This document shows positions 10,051 to 19,427 of a stretch of DNA of 64,000 nucleotides, in pieces. Below the pieces are notes generated by a model. The model saw nothing but the letters and a program-made list of their open reading frames with translations. It had not been told where the DNA came from and did no database searches. Origin of the DNA: Magnetococcales bacterium. GTDB lineage: Bacteria > Pseudomonadota > Magnetococcia > Magnetococcales > Magnetaquicoccaceae. Position 1 is the first letter of the stretch. The number at the start of each line of letters is the position of its first letter. The stretch lies in contig JAANAU010000005.1 of assembly GCA_011089965.1 (NCBI GenBank), positions 1 to 64,000 of the forward strand. Direction: 5' to 3'. The position numbers and the translations under genes were made by a program.

Positions 10051-10336
10051 TGAAAGGCTGTTTGGTGATTGTTACAGGATCAGTAGAGAGTCAATACACC
10101 ATGATCAAGGGTCCAGGGGGGGGTACCCCCCCTGGTGGGGTCCAGGAGGGCAACCCATAGGAATTTAATTTTTTTTAATTTTTTAATTTTTTAATCCTTA
10201 ACAAAAATATTAATAAATTATTTTTTTAAACATTAAAACATTAAAACATTAAAACCCTGGGGGATGAATCCCCCAGACCCCCTCTTTTCTTTCAATAATT
10301 GGATATTCATACTCGGCTCAGGAATCTACAGCCTCT
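10051..10336 (+). repeat. Family 1 TIR-bounded hairpin repeat, copy 1 (between convergent genes)
   Basis: The left tip reads TGAAAGGCTGTTTGGTGATT; the right tip is the inverted, slightly deleted form ending ACAGCCTCTG. Inside are the hairpin around 10117-10133 (CCAGG, G-run, TA, C-run, CCTGG), an AT-rich core at 10161-10255, and the hairpin CTGGGGGATGAATCCCCCAG at about 10257-10276. The right tip forms the last codons and the stop of the downstream (minus-strand) kinase gene. The hairpins followed by T-rich tracts on each strand look like convergent terminators. Confidence 0.8.
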
Positions 10337-12533
10337 GAATCGTGAAATAGAAAACGCTTCCCTGACCCGGCTCAGACTCCACCCAGATGGTGCCGCCATG
10401 GCGTTCGGCAATGCGCTTGCAGATGGCCAGACCAATGCCGGTTCCCGGATGGGTGGCCCGGGTATGCAACCGCTGAAAGATGATGAAAATCCGTTCCCGA
10501 TGGCGTTCGGCAATCCCGATGCCGTTGTCACGCACGGAAAAACGCCAAAACCCCTCGATCTCCTCCACCCCGACATGAATGCGCGGCAACTCTGCACCCC
10601 GAAACTTGATGGCATTGGAAATCAAATTCTGAAACATGCGTACCAGTTGAAACGAATCGGCCCGAATATCCGGCAAACGATCCCGGGTGATGGTTGCCCC
10701 GGACTGGGCAATGGCCGTGGCCAGATTGCGCATGACCTGATCCAGCACCCGTTCACATGAAATCTCCGCCAATGGCCCACCATGGGTCTGCACCCGGGAA
10801 AAACTCAACAACGCCTCGATCAACTCCTGCATATGTTGGGTGCCTTCCACCATGTAATCGATAAACTGCTCGGCCTTGGCATCCAACTGTCCCTGATAAC
10901 GCCTGGCAAGCAATTGCGCAAACCCGCTCACCTGCCGCAACGGCTCTTGCAAATCGTGGGATGCCACATGGGCAAACTGCTGCAGATCCCGATTGGAACG
11001 TTCCAGCTCCAAGGTTCGTTCGGCCACCCGTTTTTCCAAAGAGTCATTGAGCTGACGCAACGCCTCCTCCACCCGCTTGCGTTCGGCAATTTCGACGGTC
11101 AGAGAGTCCATGGCCCAACGCAACGCCTGCTCTGCCTGCTGACGCTCGGTAACATCCCGGAAGATCCCCTGAATCACCCGCTGCTCGCCCAGACGGATCA
11201 CCCCGGCATTGATCTCCACGGGAATCCGCGCTCCCAGACTGTTGATGACACAAACATTGGTGACAAAACCACCTCCGGCCAACACCTGGGCATGGAAAGT
11301 CTCCCGATACCGCTCCCGCTCCTCAGGGGGATGGAGCTGGCTTTGATGCATACCGATGAGTTCTGTCACCGGACGTTGCAACAGGGTGGCAGCCATCCGA
11401 TTGGCATCCAGAATCAGACCGCTTTCGGCATCGGCCACGAGAATGGCATCCCTGGCCGACTCCATGAGCATGCGAAACTTCTCTTCGGAACGGGCCAAAC
11501 GCATGGCAGCATTCCGCGCTTCGGTGACATCACGGGCCAAGAACTGATAACCCACATTGCGCCGGGAACGATCCAGAATGGAGGAGATGCGGACTTCATA
11601 AATTCTCTCGCCCTGTGCCGTCGCATGGCGGGTTTCAAACAGCTCGGCACCGAGTTTGGCCACACGCCCCAACAAGGTATCCACCCGGGCGCGCTGGACG
11701 CCAAAACGATCTGCCACCTCCCAGACCGTATGACCCACCACCTCTTCCATACGTACGCCAAACATCCGCTCGGCTGCCGGATTACAGATGCGTACCACCA
11801 GAATCTCATCCGTGGCCCCGATGGCCAGATCCGTGGCAGTCAACACCAGATTTTCCAACAGTGTGGCCTGTTCCAGAAAGGCACTCTGGGTGTGACGCCG
11901 CGCCAGCTCGGAAACGTGCAGCCGACGTGTCAGCAACCAGGCCAGCCAGATGCCCCCCCCAAAAATGACCAACACCACCCCGCCACCCACCCGAAAAATG
12001 AGCTGCATCTCCTCTTCAGCCCGCTCCTGCAACACACCGGCCTGGTGATGAACCCGCTGCAAAAGAGTCTCGCTGCTGGCACTGACCCGTTGCCAACGCG
12101 GCTCATGCTCCAATCCCATCATCCGGAACGCGGCCTGACCGCCCCGGTCTCGCTGAGCGGTCACGATATCGCGACATAATGCCGACCACCCCACCACGGC
12201 ATCATGCAAAGCACGTACATCAACCGGATCCCCGGGATAACGTTCCTGGATCACCCGCAACTCAACGCGCATCTCTGCCTCCAACCCTTCCAAACGCACG
12301 GCGACCGCATCGACCCCCATCAGCTCGTGCAGCATCTCCATCACATCCAGATGCATCCGGGTGGCCTGATCGCGCAGCCGCATCACAGCATTGGTCACCA
12401 GATAGGGTTGATGGTAGATCTGCCCGGTCAAACCCGAAAGCGTATGCAATCGCTCCAAGGCCGCATACCCCACCAAAACCACCACCGCAAACAAACCCAT
12501 CCCGAATCCGGCCAACCGAGTGTTGATTGTCAT
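10326..12533 (-). CDS. Membrane PAS-domain sensor histidine kinase
   Basis: 735 residues from ATG 12533; the open frame continues upstream into repeat DNA, which I exclude. One transmembrane helix lies near residues 8-27 and a second near 190-215, bracketing a periplasmic helical sensor. Two PAS domains follow (around 250-365 with NPAAERMFG, and 375-490 with LILDANRMAATLL), then a coiled linker. The kinase core carries the H-box VASHDLQEPLRQVSGFAQLL (phospho-accepting His), N-box NLISNAIKF, DNGIGI and GTGIGLAICKRI. It resembles phytochrome-type and other SHDLQEPL kinases. No response regulator is adjacent, so it is an orphan. The last residues, Q-R-L-stop, are encoded by the tip of a family 1 repeat. 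Confidence 0.9.
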   Translation of the reverse strand: MTINTRLAGFGMGLFAVVVLVGYAALERLHTLSGLTGQIYHQPYLVTNAVMRLRDQATRMHLDVMEMLHELMGVDAVAVRLEGLEAEMRVELRVIQERYPGDPVDVRALHDAVVGWSALCRDIVTAQRDRGGQAAFRMMGLEHEPRWQRVSASSETLLQRVHHQAGVLQERAEEEMQLIFRVGGGVVLVIFGGGIWLAWLLTRRLHVSELARRHTQSAFLEQATLLENLVLTATDLAIGATDEILVVRICNPAAERMFGVRMEEVVGHTVWEVADRFGVQRARVDTLLGRVAKLGAELFETRHATAQGERIYEVRISSILDRSRRNVGYQFLARDVTEARNAAMRLARSEEKFRMLMESARDAILVADAESGLILDANRMAATLLQRPVTELIGMHQSQLHPPEERERYRETFHAQVLAGGGFVTNVCVINSLGARIPVEINAGVIRLGEQRVIQGIFRDVTERQQAEQALRWAMDSLTVEIAERKRVEEALRQLNDSLEKRVAERTLELERSNRDLQQFAHVASHDLQEPLRQVSGFAQLLARRYQGQLDAKAEQFIDYMVEGTQHMQELIEALLSFSRVQTHGGPLAEISCERVLDQVMRNLATAIAQSGATITRDRLPDIRADSFQLVRMFQNLISNAIKFRGAELPRIHVGVEEIEGFWRFSVRDNGIGIAERHRERIFIIFQRLHTRATHPGTGIGLAICKRIAERHGGTIWVESEPGQGSVFYFTIQRL

Positions 12534-12546
12534 TGATTTTTCACCA

Positions 12547-12848
12547 TTTAAACCGCACCCATTCCGGGATGCGTCGTTTATGTCAAGGGGGTCCAGGGGC
12601 CAATGGCCCCTGGTGGGATCCAAGGGCAACGCCCTTGGTGGGGTTTGGGGCAACGCCCCAACAAAACCAATGCCACATTCCAAAATGGTTTTGGTTTAAA
12701 CCGCACCCATTTCGGGATGCGTCGTTTATGTCAAGGGGGTCCAGGGGCCAATGGCCCCTGGTGGGATCCAAGGGCAACGCCCTTGGTGAGGTTTGGGGCA
12801 ACGCCCCAACAAAACCAATGCCACATTCCAAAATGGTTTTGGTTTAAA
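12547..12848 (+). repeat. Family 2 repeat: two head-to-tail 148-bp units
   Basis: Units run 12547-12694 and 12695-12842 and share a TTTAAA boundary that recurs at 12843. They are nearly identical. Each begins TTTAAACCGCACCCATT and ends CCAAAATGGTTTTGGTTTAAA, an imperfect inverted pair. Inside are three small palindromes built on CCAGGGGCC.., AAGGGCAACGCCCTT and TGGGGCAACGCCCCA. The unit is not a multiple of three, and reading frames through it are not genuine genes. It sits directly upstream of the minus-strand kinase start at 12533. Confidence 0.85.
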
Positions 12849-12936
12849 ACCCTGGGGGATGAATCCCCAGACCCCCTCTTTTTTTTCAATAATTGGATAT
12901 TCATACTCGGCTCAAGAATCACCAAACAGCCTCTAA
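12847..12936 (+). repeat. Family 1 repeat, right half only (copy 2)
   Basis: Contains the CTGGGGGAT..ATCCCCAG hairpin, the C-rich/T-rich strip, and the right inverted tip GAATCACCAAACAGCCTCTAA. The left half is replaced by the family 2 tandem. Read on the minus strand, the hairpin is followed by GGGTTTTAAA, so it could terminate transcription from the upstream hybrid kinase gene. That gene's TAG stop lies across the tip. Confidence 0.75.
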
Positions 12937-15900
12937 GGGACGGTTGCGGACGCAGGGTGGTCGGCCAACCGTTTCAGCAAATCGAGCAGCGCCTTTTTGG
13001 TGATCGGTTTGGTCAGATAAAGATCACATCCCGCCTCCCGGCTGCGTTGTTGTTCCCCATCCAGGGCATTGGCCGACAGGGCGACAATGGGAACGTGGGG
13101 GCGTCCCGACTCCCGTTCCCACTGACGGATCCGGCGGGTGGCTGTGTAGCCGTCCATGACGGGCATCTGGATGTCCATGATCACCACGTCGAACCGTTCC
13201 TCCTGCACCCGTGTAACCGCCTCCAGGCCATTGCAGACCATCACCAGCCGATGCGGGGCCTGCATGAGATACGCCTCGAACAGAATCCGGTTCTCCTGGA
13301 CATCTTCCGCCAGCAGGATGCGCAGGCCTTTGGCTTCCCTCTGGGCATGCGCATCCTCCGGCGGCGGTGCATCGGGCACGACAACGTTCCCGACCCGCAA
13401 CGGCAAGGTGCAGGTGAACGCACTTCCCAGCCCAGGAACGCTTTCCACCCGAATCCGGCCACCCATCATCTCCACCAGGCGTCGGGAGATGGCCAGACCA
13501 AGACCGCTCCCCCCGTAGCTCCGGGTAATCCCCGCGTCCGCCTGGGTAAATTGCTCGAAAATGTGTTCCAACTGTTCCGGGGGGATCCCGATGCCGGTAT
13601 CGGCCACGGTGAAAAGCAGCGTGCCCGTCTCAGACTGCTCCAGATCCAGACTCACCCTGCCCTGATGGGTGAATTTGATCGCGTTGCCCAACAGGTTGAT
13701 GAGGATCTGACTGATCCGGCCATCGTCACCGATCACGGTTTCCGGCACGGAAGGGGCCACCCGCACTTCCAGGAGCAACCCTTTCTCCTCGGCAGCGATC
13801 TGCATCCATTGCGCCATCTCCTCCACCATCCGACGGGGGGAAAAGGGCTGATCGGTCAGGGAGAGGCATCCGGCATCGATGCGCGAGAAATCCAAAACAT
13901 CGTTGATCACCTTCAACAGCGCCTTGTTTGAATGGTGCAGGGTCTGAACAAAACGGTGTTGCAGGGGCGTCAGCCCGGTTTCCAGCAGCAGTTCCGACAT
14001 GCCCATCACCACATTCAACGGCGTGCGGATTTCGTGGCTGACGTTGGCCAGAAAATCGCCTTTGGCCTGATTGGCCGCCTCGGCCGCCTCCTTGGCCTGG
14101 CGCAACTGGCTGGTCAGCCTGCGATGCTCGGAGGTGTCGTGGTTGACTTGCACGACCGCTGGCGCGCGGGACTCTCCTTCCGGCGTGAGACGCCAATGGC
14201 TGAAGATCGTGACCACCCGCCGATCCCGGGTGTGATGCACCAGATCACCCTGCCAATGTCCGTGGAGAGCCAGGTCGGCCATGATTTCCGGCAGGGGTTT
14301 GGGGAATTCGGTTTGCAACAATTCATAAAAATTCCGACCGACTGCCTCCTCGCTCTGCCAGCCGTAAATCTCCTCCACGCCGATATTCCACATCAGAATG
14401 TGGTGGTCGAGGTCGCAGACCAACAGATGGGCGCGACTGAGCAGCTTGGCCTGATCCTGCAAAAAGAGCATGGTGGCGTGGTCGCGCTCTTCGGCAGCCT
14501 TCATCACCGTCACATCGGTAAAGGTGACAATCACGCCATCCACCTGCCGTTGGGCGGTGCGATACGGCATGGTGCGCATCAGATACCAGTGTCCCTGCTG
14601 ATCCCGCACATCCCGTTCCCGTATCGTGTGATCGGCAAGCATCTGACGAGCATCGACCCATGGATCGATGCCCGTCAGGTTGTGAGCGATATCCGTCATC
14701 GGGCGTCCGACATCGCCGGGGATCAGGCGCATGAGACGGGTGGACGCCGGAGTGAACCGTTTGATGCGCAAACGCAAATCCAGAAACAGAATGGCAGTGT
14801 CGGTGCTGCTGAACAGGTTGGAAAGGTCGTCGTTGGCCAATTCCAGTTCCACCACCTTGGCATCCAGCGTGGCGTTGGCGATGGACAACTCTTCGTTGAG
14901 GGATTGCAACTCCTCTTTCGAGCTTTCCAACTCTTCATTGGCGGATTGCAACTCCTCGTTCATGGCGATGGTCTCTTCATTGAAGGCCATCAACTCTTCA
15001 TTGGAACTGCGCAACTGCTCGATGGTCCGTTGCAGGTCATCCCGGGTGGCCCGCAACTCCTGTTCCAATTGCTGAATCAGGAACGCCTCTCCGGTCAGGT
15101 ACGATGTGCGGGAGATCTCCCCGGGTTCGTGGGCCAGGGTGATCAACAGCAACCGCTCTCCCGACTGCGGGGAGATGGAGGAGATGGGGGAGATGGTCAC
15201 GCGCGTCGCACGTCCGTTCCCGTCCGGATGGGTGCGGGCAGTGGCCAACCGATTCTTCTGGGCCACCCGCACCATGGCAGCCGACAACAGGCCACGGACA
15301 TCGGGTTTGACCATGGCGATGATGTTGTTCTGGGGTTCCCCATGGGGCACCATCAAAAAGGCCCGGGTGTTGCCGCTGACATGGATGGCCTCCCCCTCCA
15401 GGGAGGTCAGCACCATGGCAGGTCCGTGATTCTCCAACACGGTGCGATAGATCCGCTCCATGCCGACACCACCGGTCACCGACGGGGCGACGATCCCGGA
15501 GAGCCGTTGCAAAGGATTGCCCGTCAGCAGGGGAATCTCCTTGCGGTTGGGTGCCTTGCCCTGGTGACGGTAGATGCGCCAAGCCTTGGAAACCGCCTCG
15601 AAGTGCTTGGCCTGCTGTCCCAGGGATTCGGAACTGCCCAGAAAGAGGCAACCATCCTTGTTGAGGACAAAACGGAACACCGAAAGCAGTTTTTTTTGCG
15701 CATCCTGCTCCAGGTAGATGAGCACGTTGCGGCAGACCACCAGATCCATCCGGGAAAAAGGGGGGTCGCTCAACAGGTTATGGGAGGCGAACACGACCGA
15801 CTCCCGCACTTCGCGCTTGATGCGGAAAAACGGCTCCTGCCGGGTGAAGAAGCGTGCCAGACGTTGTGGCTCGATCTCCCGCATCCCCTCCTCACGGTAG

Positions 15901-17045
15901 CATCCGCTGCGCGCATCATCCAGGGCCGCATCGTCCAGATCGGTGGCAAAAATCTGGATGGGATGGCGCAGACCCGCTTTTTCACGGAATTCGTGCAGGA
16001 GCATGGCGATGGAATAGGCCTCCTCGCCAGTGGCGCACCCGGCCACCCAGACCCGTACCGGTTGCAAGGAATCCTTGTCGGAAAACAACCGGGGAACCAC
16101 CTGACGCTCCAGAATCTGATAGGCATCCCGGTCCCGGAAAAAGGCGGTGACACCGACAAGAATATCTTGAATCAGCAAATCCAACTCTTCCGGTTGCCGT
16201 TCGAGCAGCTCCAGATAGCCGGTGATGGTTGGGATGTCCTTGAGATGCATGCGGCGTTCCACCCTGCGCCGCAGGGTGGTTTTCTTGTAACCCTGCAACA
16301 CACTCCCCTTGCGGGTGGCGGCCAGGTTCAGGATGGCCTCCAACTGGAGTTCCCGGTTTTGCGGCGCAATGGAGAGGGGAAGATCGGGCACGGCAGCCGC
16401 CGGATTCCGGCCATGGATCAGCAGATCGATCAATGCAGCGGGGATCTCCTCCGGAGGCACCACCAGATCCGCGCCGGCGATCTCCAAAGCCGCCCCGGGC
16501 ATGCCGTCGAAAGTGGCGCTTCCCGGTTCCTGCACCACCCCGATTCCTCCCTTTTCCCGGATCGCCTTGAGGCCCGCCGCCCCATCCCGTCCAGATCCCG
16601 ACAGGATGATGCCGATGCTGCGCGCACCGTATCGTTCTGCCAGCGAATTCAACATCACATCGATGGGGGAAAAGTGGCGGTGGGAGGCGTCCGGAAGCAC
16701 CAGCCGCACCCCCATGGGCGTGAAGGTGATCAGATGTCCCGGAGGAGTCAGATAGATCTGATCCGGCAATAACCGCTCATGGTTCTGGATGGTCACCACG
16801 GGCATGCGGGTCCAGTGTTCCGCGATTGCCGGCATCAGACTTTTGCGGTCCGGGTCCAGATGCTGCATCACCACAAAGGTCAGGCCGGAAAAGGCGGGAA
16901 TGGCCATGATCAGGCTCTTCAACGCCTCCACACCACCTGCCGAGGCACCGATGCAGCAAATGGGCACCAAGGTCTCTTCGACCGGCTTTGCAGACCCAAG
17001 GAGATCCACCCTCCCGTTCAACCCCTGCGCAATCGATTTGGTCAA
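12933..17045 (-). CDS. CheB-CheR-PAS hybrid histidine kinase with receiver domain
   Basis: 1370 residues if the TTG at 17045 is the start (GGGGGA upstream; no ATG precedes the first domain). Order: CheB methylesterase, about 28-215 (GASAGGVEAL, MQHLDP, GSGRDGAAG supply the Ser-His-Asp triad); CheR methyltransferase, about 225-495 (TAFFRD, VAGCATGEEAYSIA, CRNVLIYL); a PAS; a long coiled coil with repeated NEEL/SSNEEL units near 690-780; two PAS domains; kinase core (SHEIRTPLNVVMGMSELL, NLLGNAIKFT, GSGLGLAISRRL); and a C-terminal receiver (LLAEDVQENR, VVIMDIQMPVMDGY). CheB lacks its usual N-terminal receiver. These fusions probably link methylation-type enzymes to phosphorelay output, but the target is unknown. 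Confidence 0.9.
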   Translation of the reverse strand: MTKSIAQGLNGRVDLLGSAKPVEETLVPICCIGASAGGVEALKSLIMAIPAFSGLTFVVMQHLDPDRKSLMPAIAEHWTRMPVVTIQNHERLLPDQIYLTPPGHLITFTPMGVRLVLPDASHRHFSPIDVMLNSLAERYGARSIGIILSGSGRDGAAGLKAIREKGGIGVVQEPGSATFDGMPGAALEIAGADLVVPPEEIPAALIDLLIHGRNPAAAVPDLPLSIAPQNRELQLEAILNLAATRKGSVLQGYKKTTLRRRVERRMHLKDIPTITGYLELLERQPEELDLLIQDILVGVTAFFRDRDAYQILERQVVPRLFSDKDSLQPVRVWVAGCATGEEAYSIAMLLHEFREKAGLRHPIQIFATDLDDAALDDARSGCYREEGMREIEPQRLARFFTRQEPFFRIKREVRESVVFASHNLLSDPPFSRMDLVVCRNVLIYLEQDAQKKLLSVFRFVLNKDGCLFLGSSESLGQQAKHFEAVSKAWRIYRHQGKAPNRKEIPLLTGNPLQRLSGIVAPSVTGGVGMERIYRTVLENHGPAMVLTSLEGEAIHVSGNTRAFLMVPHGEPQNNIIAMVKPDVRGLLSAAMVRVAQKNRLATARTHPDGNGRATRVTISPISSISPQSGERLLLITLAHEPGEISRTSYLTGEAFLIQQLEQELRATRDDLQRTIEQLRSSNEELMAFNEETIAMNEELQSANEELESSKEELQSLNEELSIANATLDAKVVELELANDDLSNLFSSTDTAILFLDLRLRIKRFTPASTRLMRLIPGDVGRPMTDIAHNLTGIDPWVDARQMLADHTIRERDVRDQQGHWYLMRTMPYRTAQRQVDGVIVTFTDVTVMKAAEERDHATMLFLQDQAKLLSRAHLLVCDLDHHILMWNIGVEEIYGWQSEEAVGRNFYELLQTEFPKPLPEIMADLALHGHWQGDLVHHTRDRRVVTIFSHWRLTPEGESRAPAVVQVNHDTSEHRRLTSQLRQAKEAAEAANQAKGDFLANVSHEIRTPLNVVMGMSELLLETGLTPLQHRFVQTLHHSNKALLKVINDVLDFSRIDAGCLSLTDQPFSPRRMVEEMAQWMQIAAEEKGLLLEVRVAPSVPETVIGDDGRISQILINLLGNAIKFTHQGRVSLDLEQSETGTLLFTVADTGIGIPPEQLEHIFEQFTQADAGITRSYGGSGLGLAISRRLVEMMGGRIRVESVPGLGSAFTCTLPLRVGNVVVPDAPPPEDAHAQREAKGLRILLAEDVQENRILFEAYLMQAPHRLVMVCNGLEAVTRVQEERFDVVIMDIQMPVMDGYTATRRIRQWERESGRPHVPIVALSANALDGEQQRSREAGCDLYLTKPITKKALLDLLKRLADHPASATVP

Positions 17046-17276
17046 CGTCGTGTCCCCCGATTCCCCTGGACATGAAAAGGCCGATTCCGTTAGCGACTTC
17101 CTCCTCCTGGCAGTCTTGACCCACGGCTTGTTGTGCGGGCACCCCTGAATCTATGAAACGAAAAAAGCCGCACGATTAAATGACTTCATTCATTTTACAA
17201 AAACGTGAGACCCTGTTGAACCCATTCTCCGCCTTTGTTACGTTGCAACACAAGGGGGGGGCTGTTCAGGCTTGGT
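17046..17276. other. Intergenic region upstream of the hybrid kinase
   Basis: No convincing gene. The kinase promoter should lie here on the minus strand; an AT-rich patch at about 17155-17205 is the most likely place. There is a run of seven G at 17254-17260. Confidence 0.4.
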
Positions 17277-17591
17277 TTAGGAGCATTCCTTCTTGAGTTT
17301 TATATATACATATATATAAAACCGGATGCGTACCAGGCTGATCACTGCCGCCTCACCGAGATCCAGCCGACCAGCCTTGCCTGAAGGGATACGTCCCTGA
17401 TCAAAGAGTTTGAGAGTCAGCCAGAAACACTCCTCGTCGGAAAAATGATCTGGCAATTCAGCAGACAGAGGCAATCCATCCAAGGGCAGTTCATGTGTTA
17501 TTACGCTCACCACGCCCTCCTTGTCAACCACGATATTACATGCACAACGAAAGTCGCCTCCATTCAGCCACCATTTCTTAACCGTCGACAC
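17277..17591 (-). CDS. Small hypothetical protein
   Basis: 104 residues from a GTG at 17591, with no strong ribosome site. I recognise no family. The N-terminal 85 residues look protein-like (KKWWLNGGDFRCACN, then an acidic mid-region with DHFSDEECFWL). The last 15 residues are tyrosine- and lysine-rich because they are read from an AT-repeat (ATATATAC-like) at 17300-17320, so the original C-terminus may have been lost. No membrane segment or signal peptide is seen. It lies alone between the hybrid kinase and repeat debris. Confidence 0.4.
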   Translation of the reverse strand: MSTVKKWWLNGGDFRCACNIVVDKEGVVSVITHELPLDGLPLSAELPDHFSDEECFWLTLKLFDQGRIPSGKAGRLDLGEAAVISLVRIRFYIYVYIKLKKECS

Positions 17592-17634
17592 TCTAAATCA
17601 AAGTTATTTTTGAATATATAATTTATTTTTTCAT

Positions 17635-17721
17635 GGCGTTGCCGCAAACCCCACCAAGGGCCACAGACCCATGGACCTCTTTAAATATAAACGACGCCTC
17701 CCGTAATGGGTGCGGTTTAAT
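17635..17721 (-). repeat. Degenerate family 2 repeat, inverted
   Basis: Reads on the plus strand as GGCGTTGCCGCAAACCCCAC, AAGGGCC, TAAACGACGCCTCCCG and TAATGGGTGCGGTTTAA, i.e. the reverse complement of the family 2 left part with decay in the middle. The outer TTTAAACC end is at 17713-17721. Confidence 0.65.
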
Positions 17722-17807
17722 TACCAAAAGAAGCGAACGCCGCCACTGGGTCGTTTGGTGGCGGTCACGGGCACTTGGATTTCCCAGTTGAGATGTCCGA
17801 AAACCGC

Positions 17808-18257
17808 TCATTGCCCGCGTTTGATTGTCTGAATCGTCTCTTCCAGAGTTTGCAAGAAACGCGACCTGTCCTTGTTGCCAAAAGGCGGGCCACCCCCCCG
17901 GATCTCTCCGGAATCGCGCAGTTGGGCGTTGAGGTCGCGCATGGCCAGGGCCATGCCGATGCCGTTGTCATCGAAGGGCTTGCCTGTGGGACCGATGACC
18001 CGTGCGCCCTTGGCCAGACAGCGGGCGGCCAGGGGAATATCCGCCGTGATGGCAATATCACCCCGCTCGATGCGCTCCACGATCCAGTCATCGGCCATGT
18101 CCAGACCTCCCGTGACCACCTGGAGTTTCAGCAGGGGATGGGCGGGCAGTCGCATCCATTGATTGCTGACCATGTGAACGGACAGACCATGGCGTTGGGC
18201 AACCCGCATCACCTCGGACTTCACTGGGCAGGCATCGGCATCCACGTAGATCATCAT
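17808..18257 (-). CDS. yaiI: YaiI/YqxD (DUF188) family protein
   Basis: 149 residues from ATG 18257 (a second ATG at 18254 is equally possible). The open frame runs 68 codons further upstream, but the family starts at MIYVDADACPVK, so the shorter form is chosen. Family signatures are DADACPVK with its acidic pair, the MVSNQ segment, GLDMADDWI, ITADIPLAARCL and GKPFDDNGIGMALAMRDL. This is a PIN-like/NYN-like fold of unproven function, probably metal-binding. The length fits the family. Confidence 0.9.
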   Translation of the reverse strand: MMIYVDADACPVKSEVMRVAQRHGLSVHMVSNQWMRLPAHPLLKLQVVTGGLDMADDWIVERIERGDIAITADIPLAARCLAKGARVIGPTGKPFDDNGIGMALAMRDLNAQLRDSGEIRGGGPPFGNKDRSRFLQTLEETIQTIKRGQ

Positions 18258-18489
18258 GCTGGATTCAGCGTTCCTGCTCCTGAACTCACGGCCAAAAGGT
18301 ATGGGCAGGTCTTGGGCATTTTTCCGCACAGGACGCGCTGTATTGCGTTTTTCCTGGCAAGGCAGGCAGTCCAACATCCTGACGGAACAAAGTCGCCCAA
18401 TGAGGTATGTACGCCAATACCGATCAAATCCCCGCGCAGCCAATGCCACCCAGTCAGCCAAGAGTTACCCTGTGAGAGTTGGTCTGCGA

Positions 18490-19427
18490 TCATGACTTTT
18501 CATCCAAATCTCCCACATCCCCCGCCAGTTCCGCTTCAATCTCGGCAATGCTCGGCAAGTTACGCCCCAACATTTCCGGCAAATCACGCAGCAATTGGTA
18601 CTCAGCAACGCCGATGGGCTTCTCAATGCCTGACAGCGCATATTCCGCCACCAACCGGTTTTGTTGTTTGCACAGTAGCAGACCGATGGTGGGTTTGTCA
18701 TCCTCGGCCTTGACCTGAGCATCCACGGCGGCAAGATAAAAATTGAGCTGCCCTGCATGTTCCGGTTTGAAAGCGGGGGCTTTGAGTTCAATGACCACAT
18801 AACGTTTCAATCGCGTGTGGTAGAAGAGCAGGTCGATGAAAAACTCGTCTCCAGCGACTTCCAATCGAAACTGCCTTCCGACGAAGGCAAAACCAGCTCC
18901 CAGTTCCAGCAAGAAACGGGTGATATGGCGGATCAACCCGGACTCGATTTCTCGTTCATGCGCATCATCACCCAGGCCAAGGAAGTCAAACAAGGTATGG
19001 GTCTTTCAGTGTGTCATGAGCCAAGGCTGAATCGGGCGATGGCAAACGCTCCACGAAATTGCTCACCGCCGCTCCCTGCCGCAGGCGTAGCTGGTTCTTG
19101 ATGTTCAGTTCCAGCGTCGTGCGTGACCAGCCATGCTGCACTGCCTGTGCCGCGTACCAATTGCGATCAATTGGGTTGTCCAACTTGGTCAGCAGGATCA
19201 CGACGTGAAACCATGGCAATTGGTCAGCGGGCTGCTGACCAAATTTCCCATCCGGGCAATGCTGGGCAAAAAATCGCATATATTTTAGGTTGCTGGACGA
19301 CCAACCGCGCATGTCCGGGAAGCTGTCTTTCAAATCACGCGCCAGACGATCAATCACCTTCGCGCCCCAACCTTGAGCCTCCTGCCGCAGCAGAATATCT
19401 CGTCCGATACGCCAGTAAACGAAGCCC
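18490..19427 (-). pseudogene. Broken DUF1016 (YhcG-like) PDDEXK nuclease gene
   Basis: Two overlapping frames carry consecutive parts of one protein. About 18994-19427 encodes the N-terminal DUF1016 region (VYWRIGRDIL, VIDRLARDLKDSFPDM, QAVQHGWSRTTLE, TLKDPY). 18490-18993 encodes the PDDEXK nuclease end (FDFLGLG, FFIDLLFYH, YVVIELKA, GQLNFYLAAVD). The join after DPY needs a one-base shift: the sequence reads CTTGTTTGAC where CTGTTTGAC would continue the protein. The true N-terminus is missing, because the frame has no start codon and abuts an unrelated remnant. Intact relatives are about 330-360 residues. Sequencing error could explain the single shift but not the missing start. Confidence 0.8.

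Noticed and set aside
12534-12683. Upstream extension of the minus-strand kinase (50 residues before the chosen Met)
   Set aside because: The extension is encoded by family 2 repeat DNA that recurs elsewhere; the membrane segment starts right after the ATG at 12533.
13932-16772. A 946-codon open frame on the plus strand
   Set aside because: It is antisense to the hybrid kinase, is rich in Gln/His/Gly/Pro as expected for a shadow frame in GC-rich DNA, and shows no domain.
17808-18461. Long form of the YaiI gene with 68 extra N-terminal residues
   Set aside because: The family begins at MIYVDADACP; the extension is Arg/Cys-rich and lacks a ribosome site.
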